64,000 nucleotides of DNA from Anisodus tanguticus (lineage: Eukaryota > Streptophyta > Magnoliopsida > Solanales > Solanaceae), in assembly GCA_034509755.1 (NCBI GenBank), contig CM067547.1:46898859-46962858 (forward strand), given 5' to 3'. Positions 1 through 11,965 of the stretch are shown one piece after another. Both the position numbers and the translations under genes were made by a program. Within the stretch, counting starts at the first letter, position 1; each line of letters begins with the position of its first letter. The notes under the pieces were generated by a model. It was not told where the DNA came from, did no database searches, and saw only the letters and a program-made list of their open reading frames with translations.

Positions 1-3000
1 TCTCTCTACAAGTCTAAATTGCACACTAAATATTATATTTTATTTGTTAATTTCTATCGAAGTTCAAAAATTGGGAGTGAAGTTGGCAACTAGCTTGAAG
101 ATCATCAAGCAAAGTTTCAATTTTAAACATCGATTACACGTCGACGTTAGATCGGCGTTTGGTACACTCGTTCCTTCTTTTATTTAAATTATTATTATTT
201 AATTTTAATTATCATACTTAATTTTCTTAACTTTAATTCTTTATTTTCATAATTATTATGGAATGAGGTAGACGTTTTTCTGGTAGAGGTAGTAGGGGTA
301 ACATGGAAAATGGTGCATCTTCTAGTAATCCTAATTATGATGATTTCACTAATGTAGATGAAACTGAACTTTTTAATGTTGATATTAATGCAAATGTGCA
401 ATCACTAGATCATGAGGTATATTCTGTATCTCCAACTACTGAACCAGATTATGATTTAGAAAATGAATTAGAAGATAATTTAGATAACACATCCACTAGT
501 GCAGCTCCACCTCAGGCTCAGACTGAGTCTCAGGCTGAAACTGCAATCCCTCATATTCCCCTTAGTATGAGAAGATGCCAAAAACAACGAAAATTAAAAT
601 CACATGCATGAGATTTTTTGAAAGGGACATTCCTAATTAACTAGCTATTTGTAAAATTTGTCGCGAAGTTTATAAATTTAAAACTTGAAAAGGTCAAGGT
701 GGGACATGAGGTTTAATGAGACATGTGGAAATGGATCACAAAGCAATGTATAATCAATACTTGGCTGAAAAAGTGGGTGTGCAAATGTCTTCTAAGTCAG
801 GACAAGGTTCACATAGTGTCCCGATCAAGTATAGGTCGAATTAACCCGATGAGGGGGGGGGGGGGTTATAGCTCCGAAATATGATAAATACAAAGATCGG
901 AAAAATTTAGCAAAATTAGTTGATATGGAGGATTTGCCTTTTTCATTTCCTTCCTCTCTTGGTTTTATTCATTACATTCGATAAACATATAATCATTTTT
1001 TAACAGTTTTCCTAGATCAACTATTAGAAGAGAGGTTTTTAAATTTGCGCATGAATATCAACAATATTTACGTTATGCATTGTATCATTTTAAGGGCAAA
1101 GTGGCTATCACTTCTGACATAGGTCATAGTACTAATGATAATGATTATTTAACTATTACATATCATTGGATAGATCACAATTGGTCTATACAAAAATGTA
1201 TAATATCATATAGATATATTGATGAAAGGCACACTGGAATTTTTATTTCAAGAAATATTCATGAATTAGTGAATATTATGGAATTACTGATAAAATTATG
1301 ACTATTTCATTAGATAATGCTTCTTGTAATGATTATGCTGTAAACATTTTTAAAACTCGATGGACTCCATCTTTTCCCGATATTTTTCATGTTTGATGGG
1401 TATGTCATATTTATAACTTAGTTGTAAAGGATGGCCTAAAAATTTTTAGCTCTATTCTTGATAAAGTACAATTTGCTATCAACTTTATTTTTAAAGGTAA
1501 TAAAATACAAAGACGCAAAGAGTTTAAAAAATATGTCATGATTGTGAATTAACTTATAGGAAAATTTCATAAGAAGTTGCAACTAGGTGAAATTCTTTGT
1601 ATGAACAATTAGTTGTTGCTCACGAGTATAAAAGACCTTTAACTTTAGTATTTAACACCCATAATCAAAATCCTTCGGATATGCTTGTAGATGATGATTG
1701 AGATAATATTTGGGAACTTATTGTATTCTTAGAGAAATTTTCTCTAGGTACTAAGGAATTTTCTGGTATTTATTATCCTACTATTTCATCTATGTTATTT
1801 TATATAGCTTTAATATTTTTGTTATTTAATGAATATAAAAAAAATAACTTACGCTCCAGCTATTACAAAAATGATTGTAAAATTTTAAAAATATTTTTTC
1901 CTATTTCCACTATTTATTTTATTGGTGTTGTATTAAATCATATTATTAAAGTAGACGGTTGTAATGCCCTTATTGAAACGATTTATAAATGCCTAGAAAT
2001 ACTTGAAACAGAACCAACTAAAGAACATGTTATCTCTAGCATACAAACACAATGCAAAACTATGTATATGTATTACCAAGAGAAAAGTGCAAATAATCAA
2101 TTGACTTTTGTACCATCTTCTTCTACTTCACTTCAACCTTATAAAAATATGTGATTTCTGCTTCAAGTATTCAAGGCCTTCGAAATAGAATGTATAGTGG
2201 TTCAAGTGCTTCACAAATTAGCGAGTTTGATGTTTATGTTTTGTGGGGTGTTGTACCGTTCGAATAAATTGCTAATGAAAATGGACGTGAAGACTTGCTG
2301 AAATACTAGAGAGAAGAATCAAAAGATATTTCCGACTCTATCAAAGATGGCCCGAGATGTGTTTCAAGCGTCAACTACAGCTACTGAAGCGCTTTTTGTG
2401 CTGGAAGGTTTCAAATAGGAGAGCACATACACTCATTGACGGGAAACAGTTTGGAAATTGCAGTTTTATTTATAGATTGGAATAGAGCGGAGTGTAGAAG
2501 GTGCGGTCAACCAGAGATCAATGAAGAAGACGACTACAATTACAACGAAATCTTATCCAAGGGAGCAGGAAACGACGTTGAACAATTTGACCAACAAATT
2601 ACAATTCCAACAGAAGATCCTTAAGAGATTGTCAGAAAATTAGAAAAAATATGGTTGCATATGTAATTTTTTTAATGCCAATTTTACAATGTGATTTTCA
2701 ACTTTTGAACTACGAAACAAAGTTGCAATTTTAAAATTGTATTAGAAAACAAATCATATTTCTATTAAATAATATAAGAGGCAATTAGCCTTGGATGTTT
2801 TTTCACTATCTTGTTCAATTATTTAAGTGTTTAAATATATTTTTTTAAAATTAAATGTCTAGAAAAAAGTTTTTAAAAGCCCCTCCAAATCCCCCTTCCC
2901 GTCCCATCCCGTCCCCCCGAATCCCGTTAGTGGGATGTGGGACGGATGAGACCACTTCCTATCCCCCTAATCCCGATCCCGACCCACTCCACCATCCCAA

Positions 3001-3061
3001 AATCCCCGTTCCCCTAATTTCGTCCCGTCTCGCCTCATCCCGTCCCATTGGTCAGCCTGTA
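1..3061 (+). mobile_element. hAT-family DNA transposon, copy 1, decayed, left end outside the window
   Basis: The window opens inside this element: positions 1-300 match the 5' leader of the two later copies (3630-3950 and 12630-12950). The right end is a C-rich subterminal block (2880-3050) closing with the complement of the left terminus of copies 2 and 3; the terminus is TAAGGSTGGCCA-like and the right end here is TTGGTCAGCCTGTA. A short terminal inverted repeat followed by a G/C-rich subterminal block is typical of plant Ac/hAT elements. The body carries transposase remnants. The left end and target-site duplication cannot be seen, so the insertion boundary is certain only on the right. 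Confidence 0.75.
303..2623 (+). pseudogene. hAT transposase pseudogene (copy 1)
   Basis: Transposase of the BED zinc-finger hAT type, which would bind and cut the ends of its own element in the nucleus. An acidic, low-complexity N-terminus (303-600) is followed by a broken BED finger region (640-730). The catalytic-domain segment around 1080-1300 shows ITSDIGHS, then HWIDHNW and RYIDERHTG. The C-terminal dimerisation region (about 2320-2480) can be read in mixed frames (KMARDVFQ, then a GRFQIGE-like stretch, then FIDWNRAE). Many in-frame stops and frameshifts, and a 13-G run at 853-865, show it is dead. The start was taken at the ATG at 303 because the other copies begin in the same leader context. 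Confidence 0.75.
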
Positions 3062-3402
3062 TATGTTGTTACAAGTTATTATCCAACTAACATGTAAAAA
3101 AGTTTTTACAGGTAAGCTAAACATGGATAAAAAAAAATCTACAATAGTTATGGCGCCGCTCCTTTGGTGAAGCTATAAATAAAAGTTCGTGACAGTTGAT
3201 TAATACTTGTGACGTTTAAGTTGTAGTTGTATTTAAGCACCATTTCAAAAGTCAATGCTCTACTGTTTAATCGAAGGAAAAATTTATTGTTGATATCAAT
3301 TTTGTAATCTACACATTAAAAATACTATTCCAATGTATACCCTTGGACCTATCCTATCATTATAATCCCAGCATTTCGCAGTCCATTGCTATCAGTAGTA
3401 TC
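3062..3402. other. Spacer between two hAT copies, no gene seen
   Basis: AT-rich single-copy-looking sequence between the right end of hAT copy 1 and the left end of copy 2. I see no open frame, tRNA-like fold or known repeat. Confidence 0.5.
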
Positions 3403-3570
3403 TAAGGGTGGCCAGTGGGCCGGGTCGATCCGGTCCTGCCCGTTCCCCTTTCCTTTGCAAAAAATAACATTTGTACAATGGTCATTTTTGCCCCCCAATC
3501 CCCCTACCCCTTTAATATTTATTTTTAATCCCTAAGTTAATATATTTACACTTTAACCCAATTTTTCAAC

Positions 3571-3580
3571 TATAAATACC
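3571..3580 (+). promoter_or_regulatory. TATA-like box of hAT copy 2
   Basis: CTATAAATACC lies at the same place relative to the terminus in copies 2 and 3 (here and at 12571-12580). It precedes a CT-rich leader, as expected for the transposase promoter. Inferred from position and sequence only. Confidence 0.45.
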
Positions 3581-4219
3581 TCATTTTCTCTTCATCTTTC
3601 TCACAAATCTTCCTACAATCTCTCAATCTATCTCTCTACAAGTCTACATTGTCTACTAAATATTAAATTTTATTTGTTCATTTGTATAACTATATCAAAG
3701 TTCAAAAATTGGGAGTAAAGTTGACAACTAGCTTGAATATCATCCATCGAGCAAAGTTTTAATTTTCAACCTCGATTACGACGTTACGTTGACGTTTGGT
3801 ACCTTCGTTCCTTCTTTAAATTATTATTGTTACTTTATTTTAATTAGCGCACTTAATTTCATTATCTTTAATTATTTATTAGCATAATTAAAATAAAAGG
3901 AATAAGAAGAATGTTTAAGGGTAAGAGTAATGGTGCTTCTTCTAGTAGGGATAACAAGGGCATGAGTACTTCTTCTAGTCATCCTATTCCTAGACAGAAT
4001 GATTTGATTTGATTACACATATATCGATGAAACAAAATTTTTTAAATAATATAGCATTAGACGATGGAATGCCTCAACCAGGGTTTAATTTTTCTATGAT
4101 ATAGCAACATAATTTTTTCTGCAACTCAACCAGGCTTTAATTTAGAAGATAATCTAGATAACACACCTACCAGTGTACCTCAAACTGAAACTGGAATGCC
4201 TCATATTCCCCCTAGTATG

Positions 4220-4756
4220 AGACAAAGCCCAACACAACGAAAATTAAAATCAGATGCATGGGCTTTTTTTTTATAGGGACCAAGAGAATCAAGTAGTTAG
4301 ATGTCAAATTTGTAAAAATATTTATAAATTTAAAATAGGAAAAGGTCAGGGTGGGACGGAAGGTTTATTGAGACATGTACAAAACTTTCACAAAGCTAGG
4401 TGGGATGAATACGAGGCTACAAAGTCGGGTGCGCCAATGCGCTCTCAGTCGGGACAAGGTTCACATATTGTCCCGAACCAAGTAAGTAACTCGATGACGG
4501 GGGAAATTGTAGGTCCTAAATACGATAAGCATAGAGTTAGGGAAGCAATAGCAATATTAGTTGCGGTGGAGGGTTTGCCTTTTTCATTTCCTTCATCTCC
4601 TGGTTTTATTCATTACATTAGAGATATGTATAATCCCGCTTTTAACGATTTTCCTACATCAACTGTTAGGAGAGATGTTTTTAAATTTGCACATGAATAT
4701 CAATAATATTTACGTTGTTCATTATATCATTTTTCTGGCAAAGTATCTATCACGTC
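4220..4756 (+). pseudogene. hAT transposase N-terminal fragment (BED zinc finger), truncated
   Basis: From 4254 one frame stays open for 150 codons and carries a complete BED-type finger. Its ligands are the CQIC cysteine pair followed by HVQNFH (C-x2-C and H-x4-H), and this domain normally binds DNA in hAT transposases. It continues into the start of the catalytic region (GLPFSFPSSPGF, then FKFAHEYQ). A stop follows at about 4704, and the copy is cut off at 4760 by the join to Copia pol. The catalytic and dimerisation domains are absent, so it cannot act as a transposase. Confidence 0.75.
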
Positions 4757-4760
4757 TGAT

Positions 4761-6471
4761 AGAACAAGTTCGTAGGGACCCCTCATCAAGGATTAGGAAG
4801 AATCATCCAACGGGCCAAGTGATAAGGGGAGTTTTTGAAGGAATTAGAACAAGAGGCAAAGAACCACTCAATTATAGAGAAATGGTAAGGTATGTGTGTA
4901 TGTCAATCATATACCAAGATGTTAGTCTTTCTTGTTTTATATCTACATTAGAACCAAAGAATGTTGTAAAAGCACTTAAAGATAATTTTCGGATACAAGT
5001 AATGCAAGAAGAGCTTGAACAATTTTCTCAAAATGAAGTCTGGGACTTAATTCCACGTCTAAATAATACAAATGTAATTGAAACTAAGTGATTTTTAAAA
5101 ATAAATCAGATGAATCGGGAACAGTTATTAGAAACAAATCACGTCTAGTTGCACAAGGTTACACTCAGGTTGAAGGAATTGATTTTGATGAAACATTCGC
5201 ACCTGTAGCTAGAATAGAGTCGATTAGACTTTTACTTGCTATTGCTTGTTGTCTGAAAATTATTGTACACCAAATGGATGTAAAAGGTATCTTCTTAAAT
5301 GGTTATCTAGACAATGAGGTATATGTTGAACAACCAAAAGGATTTGAAGATCCTTACCATCTACACTATGTGTACAAACTTAAAAATGTTTTGTATGGGT
5401 TGAAACAAGCCAATTGTGCATGGTATGGTCGTTTAACTAACTTTCTTCTTGAATTTGGTTTTAACCGTGACGAAGTTGATCGTACTTTGTTTATTAAACG
5501 ACACGGTGTAGATATTATAATTGCTTAAATCTACGTGGATCGCATAGTCTTTGGATCGACTTCACAGTCGTACCTAAATTCATTTATTGAAGCTATGTCA
5601 TCGACATTTGAAATGAGCATGATTGGGGAATTAACTTTTTTTTAGGCTTGCAGATAAAGCAAAGTGCATATGGAATTTTCATCTCACATAGTAAATATGC
5701 CAAGAATCTGGTTAAAATATTTGGTTTGGAGAACGCTAAACAGATGAAAACGCCAATGGATTCATCGTAGAAGGTATGTAAGGATAATGTTGGTGAAAAT
5801 GTCGACCCAACATTATATCGATCTATGATAGGTAGCCTTCTTTATCTTATTGCTAGTCGCCCAGATATTATGTTTAGTGCTTGTGTTTGTGCACGTTTTC
5901 AAGCATGTCCCAAAATGTCTCACTTAAATGTCGTGAAACGTATTATTCAATATGTTACTGGCACATGTGAGTTGAGAATCTGGTATTCCAAAGACACTAA
6001 TCCTAACTTAATAGGATTTAGTGACTCGGATTGGGCTAGAGATGTGGATGATAGAAAAAGTACAAGTGGATGATGTGTTTATCTTGGCAATAACCTTGTT
6101 TCATGGTATAGTTGTAACCAAAATTGTGTCTCACTTTCAACTGCTAAATTTGAATATGTAGCAGATGGAAGTTGTTGCTCTCAATTAATATGGCTACGAC
6201 ACATGTTAGACGACTATTGGATTTACTAGCCATATTTTGATTTTATCTATGATAATTTGAGTGCAAATATTTTCAAATATCCAGTTCAGCACTCACGTAC
6301 AAAATATATTGATATTAGACATCACTTTTTAAGAGATTTAGTTGAAAAATAGCTAGTTCAAATTGAACATGTTGACACTCTTCATCAACTAGCTGATATT
6401 TATTACAAAAGCTTTGGACCATGAGAGATTTTCTAATTTAAAGAAATCTCTTAGTCTTTGTAATCTCTAAA
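4761..6471 (+). pseudogene. Sirevirus-like Ty1/Copia pol fragment (reverse transcriptase to RNase H)
   Basis: Fragment of a Copia polyprotein, starting in the linker between integrase and reverse transcriptase. Seen in order: the RT entry motif (NEVWDLIPR, then RLVAQGYTQVEGIDFDETF), the first RT catalytic region (QMDVKGIFLNG), LYGLKQAN, the second catalytic region (IYVDRIVFGS, where YVDD is expected, so the second Asp is Arg), SLLYLIASRPD, and RNase H (SDSDWARD, DDRKSTSG, then LSTAKFEYVA where AEAEY is usual). Wording such as ARIESIRLLLAIA and FEMSMIGEL resembles Sirevirus (SIRE1-type) pol. Stops occur at about 5088, 5527 and 6073, with frameshifts near 5640 and 6420. No LTR or gag belongs to it upstream. 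It is directly joined to hAT copy 2. Confidence 0.8.
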
Positions 6472-6642
6472 AAGACATTTTTGATGAATGTCAGCTGAAA
6501 TGTTGTCTAATATTTCGTGTGACATTTGCCTATGTTTTATCACTAACTGATTATTGTTGTTGTATGAGGCATAACTTTTGGTCACACAAGCATGATCCTT
6601 CAATAGGAATATGTTATCAAAGTGATATCGTTCTCTGCGATG

Positions 6643-6644
<2 letters not shown>

Positions 6645-6675
<31 letters not shown>

Positions 6676-6676
6676 C
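6645..6676. repeat. (TA)n microsatellite
   Basis: An uninterrupted TA run of about 16 units lies just downstream of the Copia pol remnant. A shorter TA run lies at 7794-7806. Confidence 0.85.
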
Positions 6677-6889
6677 ATAAAAATGGAGTATCAAAATAAG
6701 GCAAAACCTTTACAAAAATTTGGCAACTGTGAAAAATGGGCAAAGCTCGTGAAAAGATATTGTTCTTATTATATAGGAGTATCGAGTGCTTCAAAAGAGA
6801 TTTGAGAATACCATAAAAGTGTTCTTATTTTTTACACGAAAAATTCTTTATATGTGTTATATGATTAGACCAATGACAAGATGGGAAAA

Positions 6890-8283
6890 TATTAATAGAG
6901 TGAGATATTGATGATAGAGCATAATTCTAAAATAGCCTCGACTAATGATCATCGAGAATGGGATATCGATGATATGTTTTAAGTCGACATGTGGTCTGCA
7001 TCACATTCTTAGAGAATGTAGTATGTTTCACCTGCTACTAGTAATGGTTACTAGTGATGGACACATAAATACTTTTGAAAAGTATTGGTATACCCTGCTG
7101 ATATACTATTTGTTATACTTGTCTAAAGTATGATCATAGAAGTCCTTAGACTTGAGGTCAATGCGCACCTTGTCTACAAAGTAATATACTTTGATCCTGT
7201 CCTAAGCTCAAATGCCTTATAGGTTGAGATACAACTTGTATTGGGTACATTACGATGTGGATTAAAGGTGGCAATTGAGCCAAGATTATGATTCATTCCT
7301 CGAATGTATATTCGAGAGAACACTCAGTTTCTCAGTGATATTAGGTCGACCAAGTCATTGGCCAATGCAAGAGACATATTTAGAATATGGTCTAGTTGTC
7401 GACTAATATAGATGAGATTAAGTGATCAAGCCATTTTGATAGACACATGGAAAATCCTAAGCTTGATCGAGTGTGTCGCGAATGAAATGAATTTATCATC
7501 TCACATAAAGGTTATGTTTGTTGGATTCATGTAAACGTACTTCATATATTGAGTTCGTCATACGGCGCAGTCTAGGAGTTCTGTATGGACCTTAATTGGA
7601 TTATTGTTGATATGTGAAGGCATATAGGGTCACACTATGTCGATTGTCTTTTCGATCTAAAGGTGTATTGAGAGAATATTAAATATTTGATTTGGAACCG
7701 AGATATTTAAATTGATAATAACTATGGGATAATTTCTATTAGATGAAAATTATTTAATTAAATCAAAATTGGATTTTGGATTTAATGTGCTGAATATATA
7801 TATATATTAAATGAAAACGGAAACGGATTTTACGTAGGGCGCCAACCCCGTAGTGAGCCCAGTCGGACTGGCCCACTGCATCTCGGGTTTTGGGCCAGGT
7901 TTAAGCCCAACCCTAAAACGTTTTCTAACCTAATTACAACTATAAATATAGCACTAAATCATAGTTATTAACACACAAGAATTACACTAATTCTCATAAA
8001 CAATTCTAGACTTAGAGTCTAGGATAAAATTCTCTCAAACCTCTGTCGAGATTTTCTGGCTTTCTTGACAGAAGAATACACCATATCATAGTGCTTGCAG
8101 TCGAAGGGACAGTAGCGTGTAATCCCTAAGTAAAGACTTCAGATTTTATAACTTGTAAGTGTTCTAGTTTTACGTTACAGGTTTTGATTGTCATATAACC
8201 ATACCAGAAGAATTTGTTGGGAGTACGTAAGAACAAAATTTTAAACTTCCGTTGTGCCTTGCTTATGTGTTTTGAACCCAACA
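6890..8283 (+). mobile_element. Probable LTR (right boundary at 8283), left boundary not resolved
   Basis: The stretch ends in GAACCCAACA, a common 3' end for plant LTRs. It contains a TATA-like element (ACTATAAATATAGC at about 7939-7952) with a leader-like region after it, consistent with a U3-R-U5 layout. It could be the 3' LTR of the Sirevirus-like fragment upstream or an independent solo LTR. I could not find a matching TG start or target-site duplication, so the left coordinate is a guess. No coding sequence was seen. Confidence 0.35.
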
Positions 8284-8304
8284 AAACCCTACACCTTGAT
8301 CATC

Positions 8305-8790
8305 CTGCGCTTGATTTGCATCAACGGAAGATCTTGCACTGTAAACACAGGCCTTTGGAATACAATTCAACTACTATTTCCTAAAGAAGTAGAAGCAAGA
8401 AAAGCAGCAGGAGCTTTAAATGGTGGAGAAGCTGAGCATCAAAGTTCAGAAAGAATTGCTAGTCATTCTAATATTTCAAGAAACAGAACAGGATCTAGTG
8501 CTCGAAGTCAAAGAAGGCATTTTTACTCTTTGAGAAGACAAAGTTCAGAAATTTTCAGGACAAGGAGAGAGTTACCAAACCAGGATGATGATGCTGCATT
8601 GGCATGGCGACTGCAGAGAGAGGAGTTCATGTAGAACTTTAGGACGAAGAGAATTTGAGGGTCATGGCTCTTGAGGTTTCTAAATTTTCTAGTACTTCAA
8701 ATAAGACGAACCTCAGAGTCGTTGACCAGTCCAGGAGAATCCAAGGAAGCAGTGAATTTCTTGTGAACCTTTTCCCCTTAATTTTGACTC
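8305..8790 (+). pseudogene. RING-type E3 ubiquitin ligase-like gene fragment
   Basis: One frame (to the stop at 8632) reads NGRSCTVNTGLWNTIQLLFP, then EVEARKAAGAL, a serine/arginine-rich linker, and DDDAALAWRLQREEFM. From memory this resembles the segment just after the RING finger of a plant RING-type E3 ligase family, ending in a conserved ALA-RLQREEFME motif. The RING cysteines themselves are absent. After the stop, a shifted frame continues with DEENLRVMALEVS, as if one frameshift and one stop interrupt it. The upstream side is cut by the LTR-like end at 8283, so this may be the surviving 3' part of a gene split by a retrotransposon. The identity rests on recalled family resemblance. Confidence 0.45.
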
Positions 8791-10158
8791 AGTTCCGTTG
8801 CTTTGCGGCTTTACATGGTGATCCCTTCCTTCTGTCTTTTATTTGGGATTTTATGAACGAAATATTACTAGTAAAAGATACTATCAAAACTAAAGCCTCT
8901 TCTTGCTCAGTTTGATCAACACTCTCCTACTAAACTGCTCTAAACAATTATTTGGAGGATGATCTGATACCAACAAGAAGTTTCATGTACTACTAATAAG
9001 TCTTAAGGGAGAAGTTGATGGAGGAAGATAGAGGCGGAGCTACCCGTGGCTGAGGGTAGTCAGTTGAACACACTTCGCCGGTAATTATACCGTGTACATA
9101 GGAAAAAACTTACCTTTTACAGATGTTTATTAAATCTTGAACACCCTTGACACAACTGAGATAACGTATCCCAGGGAAGGGCGTTCAAGGTGAGTCGAAA
9201 GTCCAGGTACATTAGCATACTTTTTATTTTTTAAAACAGATCAAAGCGACAAGAAGACTTATTTCTTAAAATAGACCAAAGCAATGAGTTTGTTTGATTT
9301 GTTTTTAAAAGGTTAAAGATTGGTAACTCACATAAACAAATCGCCCAAAGTAAATTAGAAACCGGAAGTGAAGAAGAACGCTCAATGCTGCCGTGTCTCA
9401 ATCGCTGAGGCTGGTTGCCTGGTTCGACTCTCTTTTCTCTTTTTTTTCTTCTTCTTCTTTTGTTTGCTTCAGAGTGCTAATAAAACTGATTTGTGTTTGG
9501 CCATTTCTTTACTGATTGCCTGGTCTGGACTGATTTTTCTGTTGTCTTTCTTTCTACAGACATTGCATTGTTTGAATATGAGGACTGTTATTTATTTATT
9601 TATATGCTTTAATATTTTTCCACCACATCTCTTTGGACTTCTAATTTGAGGTTTCCATATCTAGTTCTCTTGAGGTGAGCTATTTTGTGGACGTTGTTTT
9701 ATGCATATTTGTGTCCATAATGGACTAGCATTTTTCTTTCACATTACCTGGTCATTTCTCCAATCTACCTTGCAAAGTATTATATCTTGTTTGAGTCAGG
9801 GAAACTTCTATTGCTGGGGCTGAAATAAACTTTTTGCCTCTGTTGTGAAAGGTGCAAAACTAGTATTAAAAGGAATTATTTTCTCTTTTACCTGTAATTT
9901 CCTCTGTTAACACCCGCAAAATGAAGATTTATCTTAAAAAAGATACACTTTTTCCCTTAGGAATCTTGATTTCTCCAATGGTTATCGGTATCTTATAATG
10001 AAGTCTTTCACTTTGGTGAAATTTTCCATATTGACCATTTCCCAAATCTATTCTAATGCTCCCTAGCTTGCATGTCTTCCTCTGTGAAGACTAAAATGAA
10101 CTGTGTTGATGTGCTTTCAAGGGTATTTGTCCATTCTGTTATGAGAACTTGACATGGT
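8791..10158. other. Non-coding stretch downstream of the RING fragment
   Basis: No supported gene. Around 9030-9220 there is a dispersed-repeat-like segment (GGCGGAGCTACC, then GGTAGTCAGTTGAACAC) of a kind often met in Solanaceae DNA; a related short piece occurs at 34443-34470. 9430-9470 is a pyrimidine-rich tract. The open frame at 9368-9649 is a run through low-complexity T/C sequence, and I do not accept it as a gene. Confidence 0.4.
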
Positions 10159-10159
10159 T

Positions 10160-10255
10160 GCTACATGGAAACAACCTCTTGCAGAAATGCAGGGTAAGAC
10201 TGCGTACAATAGTCTCTTGCATAGCGAGAGCTTAGCGCACCGGACTGCTCTTTTT
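10160..10255 (+). mobile_element. 3' fragment of a tRNA-derived SINE
   Basis: Reads GGAAACAACCTCTTGCAGAA, then TGCGTACAATAGTCTCTTG and CATAGCGAGAGCTTAG. It matches the 3' half of the longer SINE copy at 45969-46142. The tRNA-like head with the A and B boxes is missing. Confidence 0.6.
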
Positions 10256-10777
10256 CTTTTATGGCTGAAAATTGTTCAATGCACATGGACTTTGAATTAG
10301 CTGTCAAGTGATGCAGGGATTGTTTAGCCTCTTTTTTCTTTCTAAAAGATAGCGAGCATAGTTTGAAATAGGACACTATTTATTGCTATGGAAATAACCA
10401 AGTTTAGATGAGCTTTGGCCTATTAGCTTAAAAGTTAAAAATAAGCTAAGAAATGGATCTTATATTCTGTAAGTGATGTTTTCCCTCTCTTTTAGTACCG
10501 TCTGAGACTCCCAAGGCCCAAAATTACTGCTTGTCTTCACTTGAGTTGGGAATATTTGTGTCAAGTTCTTCTAGTTTTTTCGAAATTGTATTTTCTGGGC
10601 TTCTATTCCTCGTCTCACGAGCTTATTTGCCAAGCTTTGTATTTCTTCTTGAATCCTGTTCCATTACTAGGTAATTGTAGTTTTTTGGGAGCGTCTTGGT
10701 CAACTTTGCTACCAAAGTTTTCTTGACGGATTTGGATATATGAGTCCATCATGTTGGATCTTTGCTATTGACAAAGG
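10256..10777. other. No gene seen
   Basis: T-rich DNA with short open frames that lack any recognisable domain. Nothing further can be supported. Confidence 0.4.
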
Positions 10778-10900
10778 CAACAACAACAACATACCCAGTG
10801 AAATCCCACAACTTAAGATCTGGGGAGGGTAGAGTGCACGCAGATCTTACATCTACTTTGGTAGGTAGAGCGGTTGTTTCCGGGAGACCCTCGGCTCAAG
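10778..10900 (-). mobile_element. TS-like SINE
   Basis: On the plus strand it begins with a CAA repeat and continues CATACCCAGTGAAATCCCAC, then TCTGGGGAGGGTAGAG, and ends GACCCTCGGCTC. Read on the minus strand this is the tobacco TS-type SINE 3' region, ending in TTG repeats. A short flanking repeat GACAAA is present on both sides (10770-10775 and 10900-10905). The copy is 5'-truncated and lacks the tRNA-like A and B boxes. Confidence 0.65.
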
Positions 10901-11313
10901 ACAAAACATAATCACAAGCAAAGCAAAGCAAGAGAAATGGTCAGACCCAGACAAGAAATTAAAGCAGTATGAACATGCTGATAACAAAATCGAATACGCC
11001 ATGGTAGTGCATTCTGGCAAAAGGAAGTAGTAGCTAGCGCGGATAAATAAGATAAACAAAGTACACTAAAAAACACATAGCACCAAAAGTCAAACTACAA
11101 AGGATTATAAAGCAATACTGCGCCTATAAGTGTAATAGGCTAATCGGGCCTAAGGCAAATATAAAATAATTTGCTAAAGAGAAGATATGAACCAAAAATT
11201 TAATGAAGGGTAAAATGAAATAATTTCGGACAACACAAGGCTAATTTAGACCTTCCTACGTTCAAAGTGTTAAAAGAAGGAAAAATTACGTGACGTGTCA
11301 AACATTTGGACTG

Positions 11314-11500
11314 TATTTACGAAACATAACTATAATTTCAAACAATTACGAAATGTAGCTATCGATACTACTATTTTGCGTGATTTCAGCTTGATATAAC
11401 TGATATCCGCCTGATATAGATGAGTTGATACCTCCTTGATACTCGCCTGATACCGCTAATACCCGCTTAGTATAACAACTATAGTTACGTTTCGTAAATA
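11314..11500. repeat. Short inverted-repeat element (MITE-like)
   Basis: Arms TATTTACGAAACATAACTAT (11314-11333) and its complement with one change (11481-11500) enclose about 150 bp. The interior is made of degenerate copies of a TGATACCCGC-like decamer on one strand. The structure suggests a non-autonomous foldback element. The superfamily is not assignable because target-site duplications are not obvious. Confidence 0.5.
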
Positions 11501-11965
11501 TATAAAATGTAGATACGTTTTGTGCTCTATATTATAGCCATTTCTGAAAATTTTCTCTTGAAAGAATTGAGGATATATGAGCTCTTTTCTCACCTTTGAT
11601 CGGTCCCCTTTTACTCTTTGTATTTTTTATTTTTTATAAATTTTAATTGCTAACCTTATAATTCCTTGGTTTTTTTGGTTCTTATGAATAAACTTATCAT
11701 AATTGTTCTAGGGAAACTGTGTAATTGAAACATTCCCATGGTTCATTTTCGTCTTAGACAAATGCTTCTTTAATTTTTATATGGTAAGTAAGACTTTCAT
11801 GAGATAAACACTGTTAATATGGATGAGAGTTGAAAGGAGAAAACTCTCTATAGCACTATCTTGAGGCATTATTCGCGCCACCTAATTAAAAATTTATTTC
11901 GCGGGTCGTACATAAGTTGTACATAAGATGAAGAATCTACCTTTTTATGAAATCTCAGTTGTATA

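Larger units (their letters stand above)
3403..4760 (+). mobile_element. hAT transposon copy 2, 5' part only
   Basis: The left end is recognisable at 3403 (TAAGGGTGGCCAGTGGGCC), followed by the G/C-rich subterminal block, a TATA-like promoter (3571-3580), a pyrimidine-rich leader and the start of a transposase. Homology to copy 3 stops abruptly at about 4760, right after the CACGTCTGATA stretch. The sequence then continues as Copia pol, so the 3' half of the transposon is missing and no right terminus or target-site duplication can be assigned. Confidence 0.75.

Noticed and set aside
9368..9649. Open frame with a hydrophobic stretch, possible small membrane protein
   Set aside because: The hydrophobicity comes from a T/C-rich tract; there is no supporting start context, splice structure or family resemblance.
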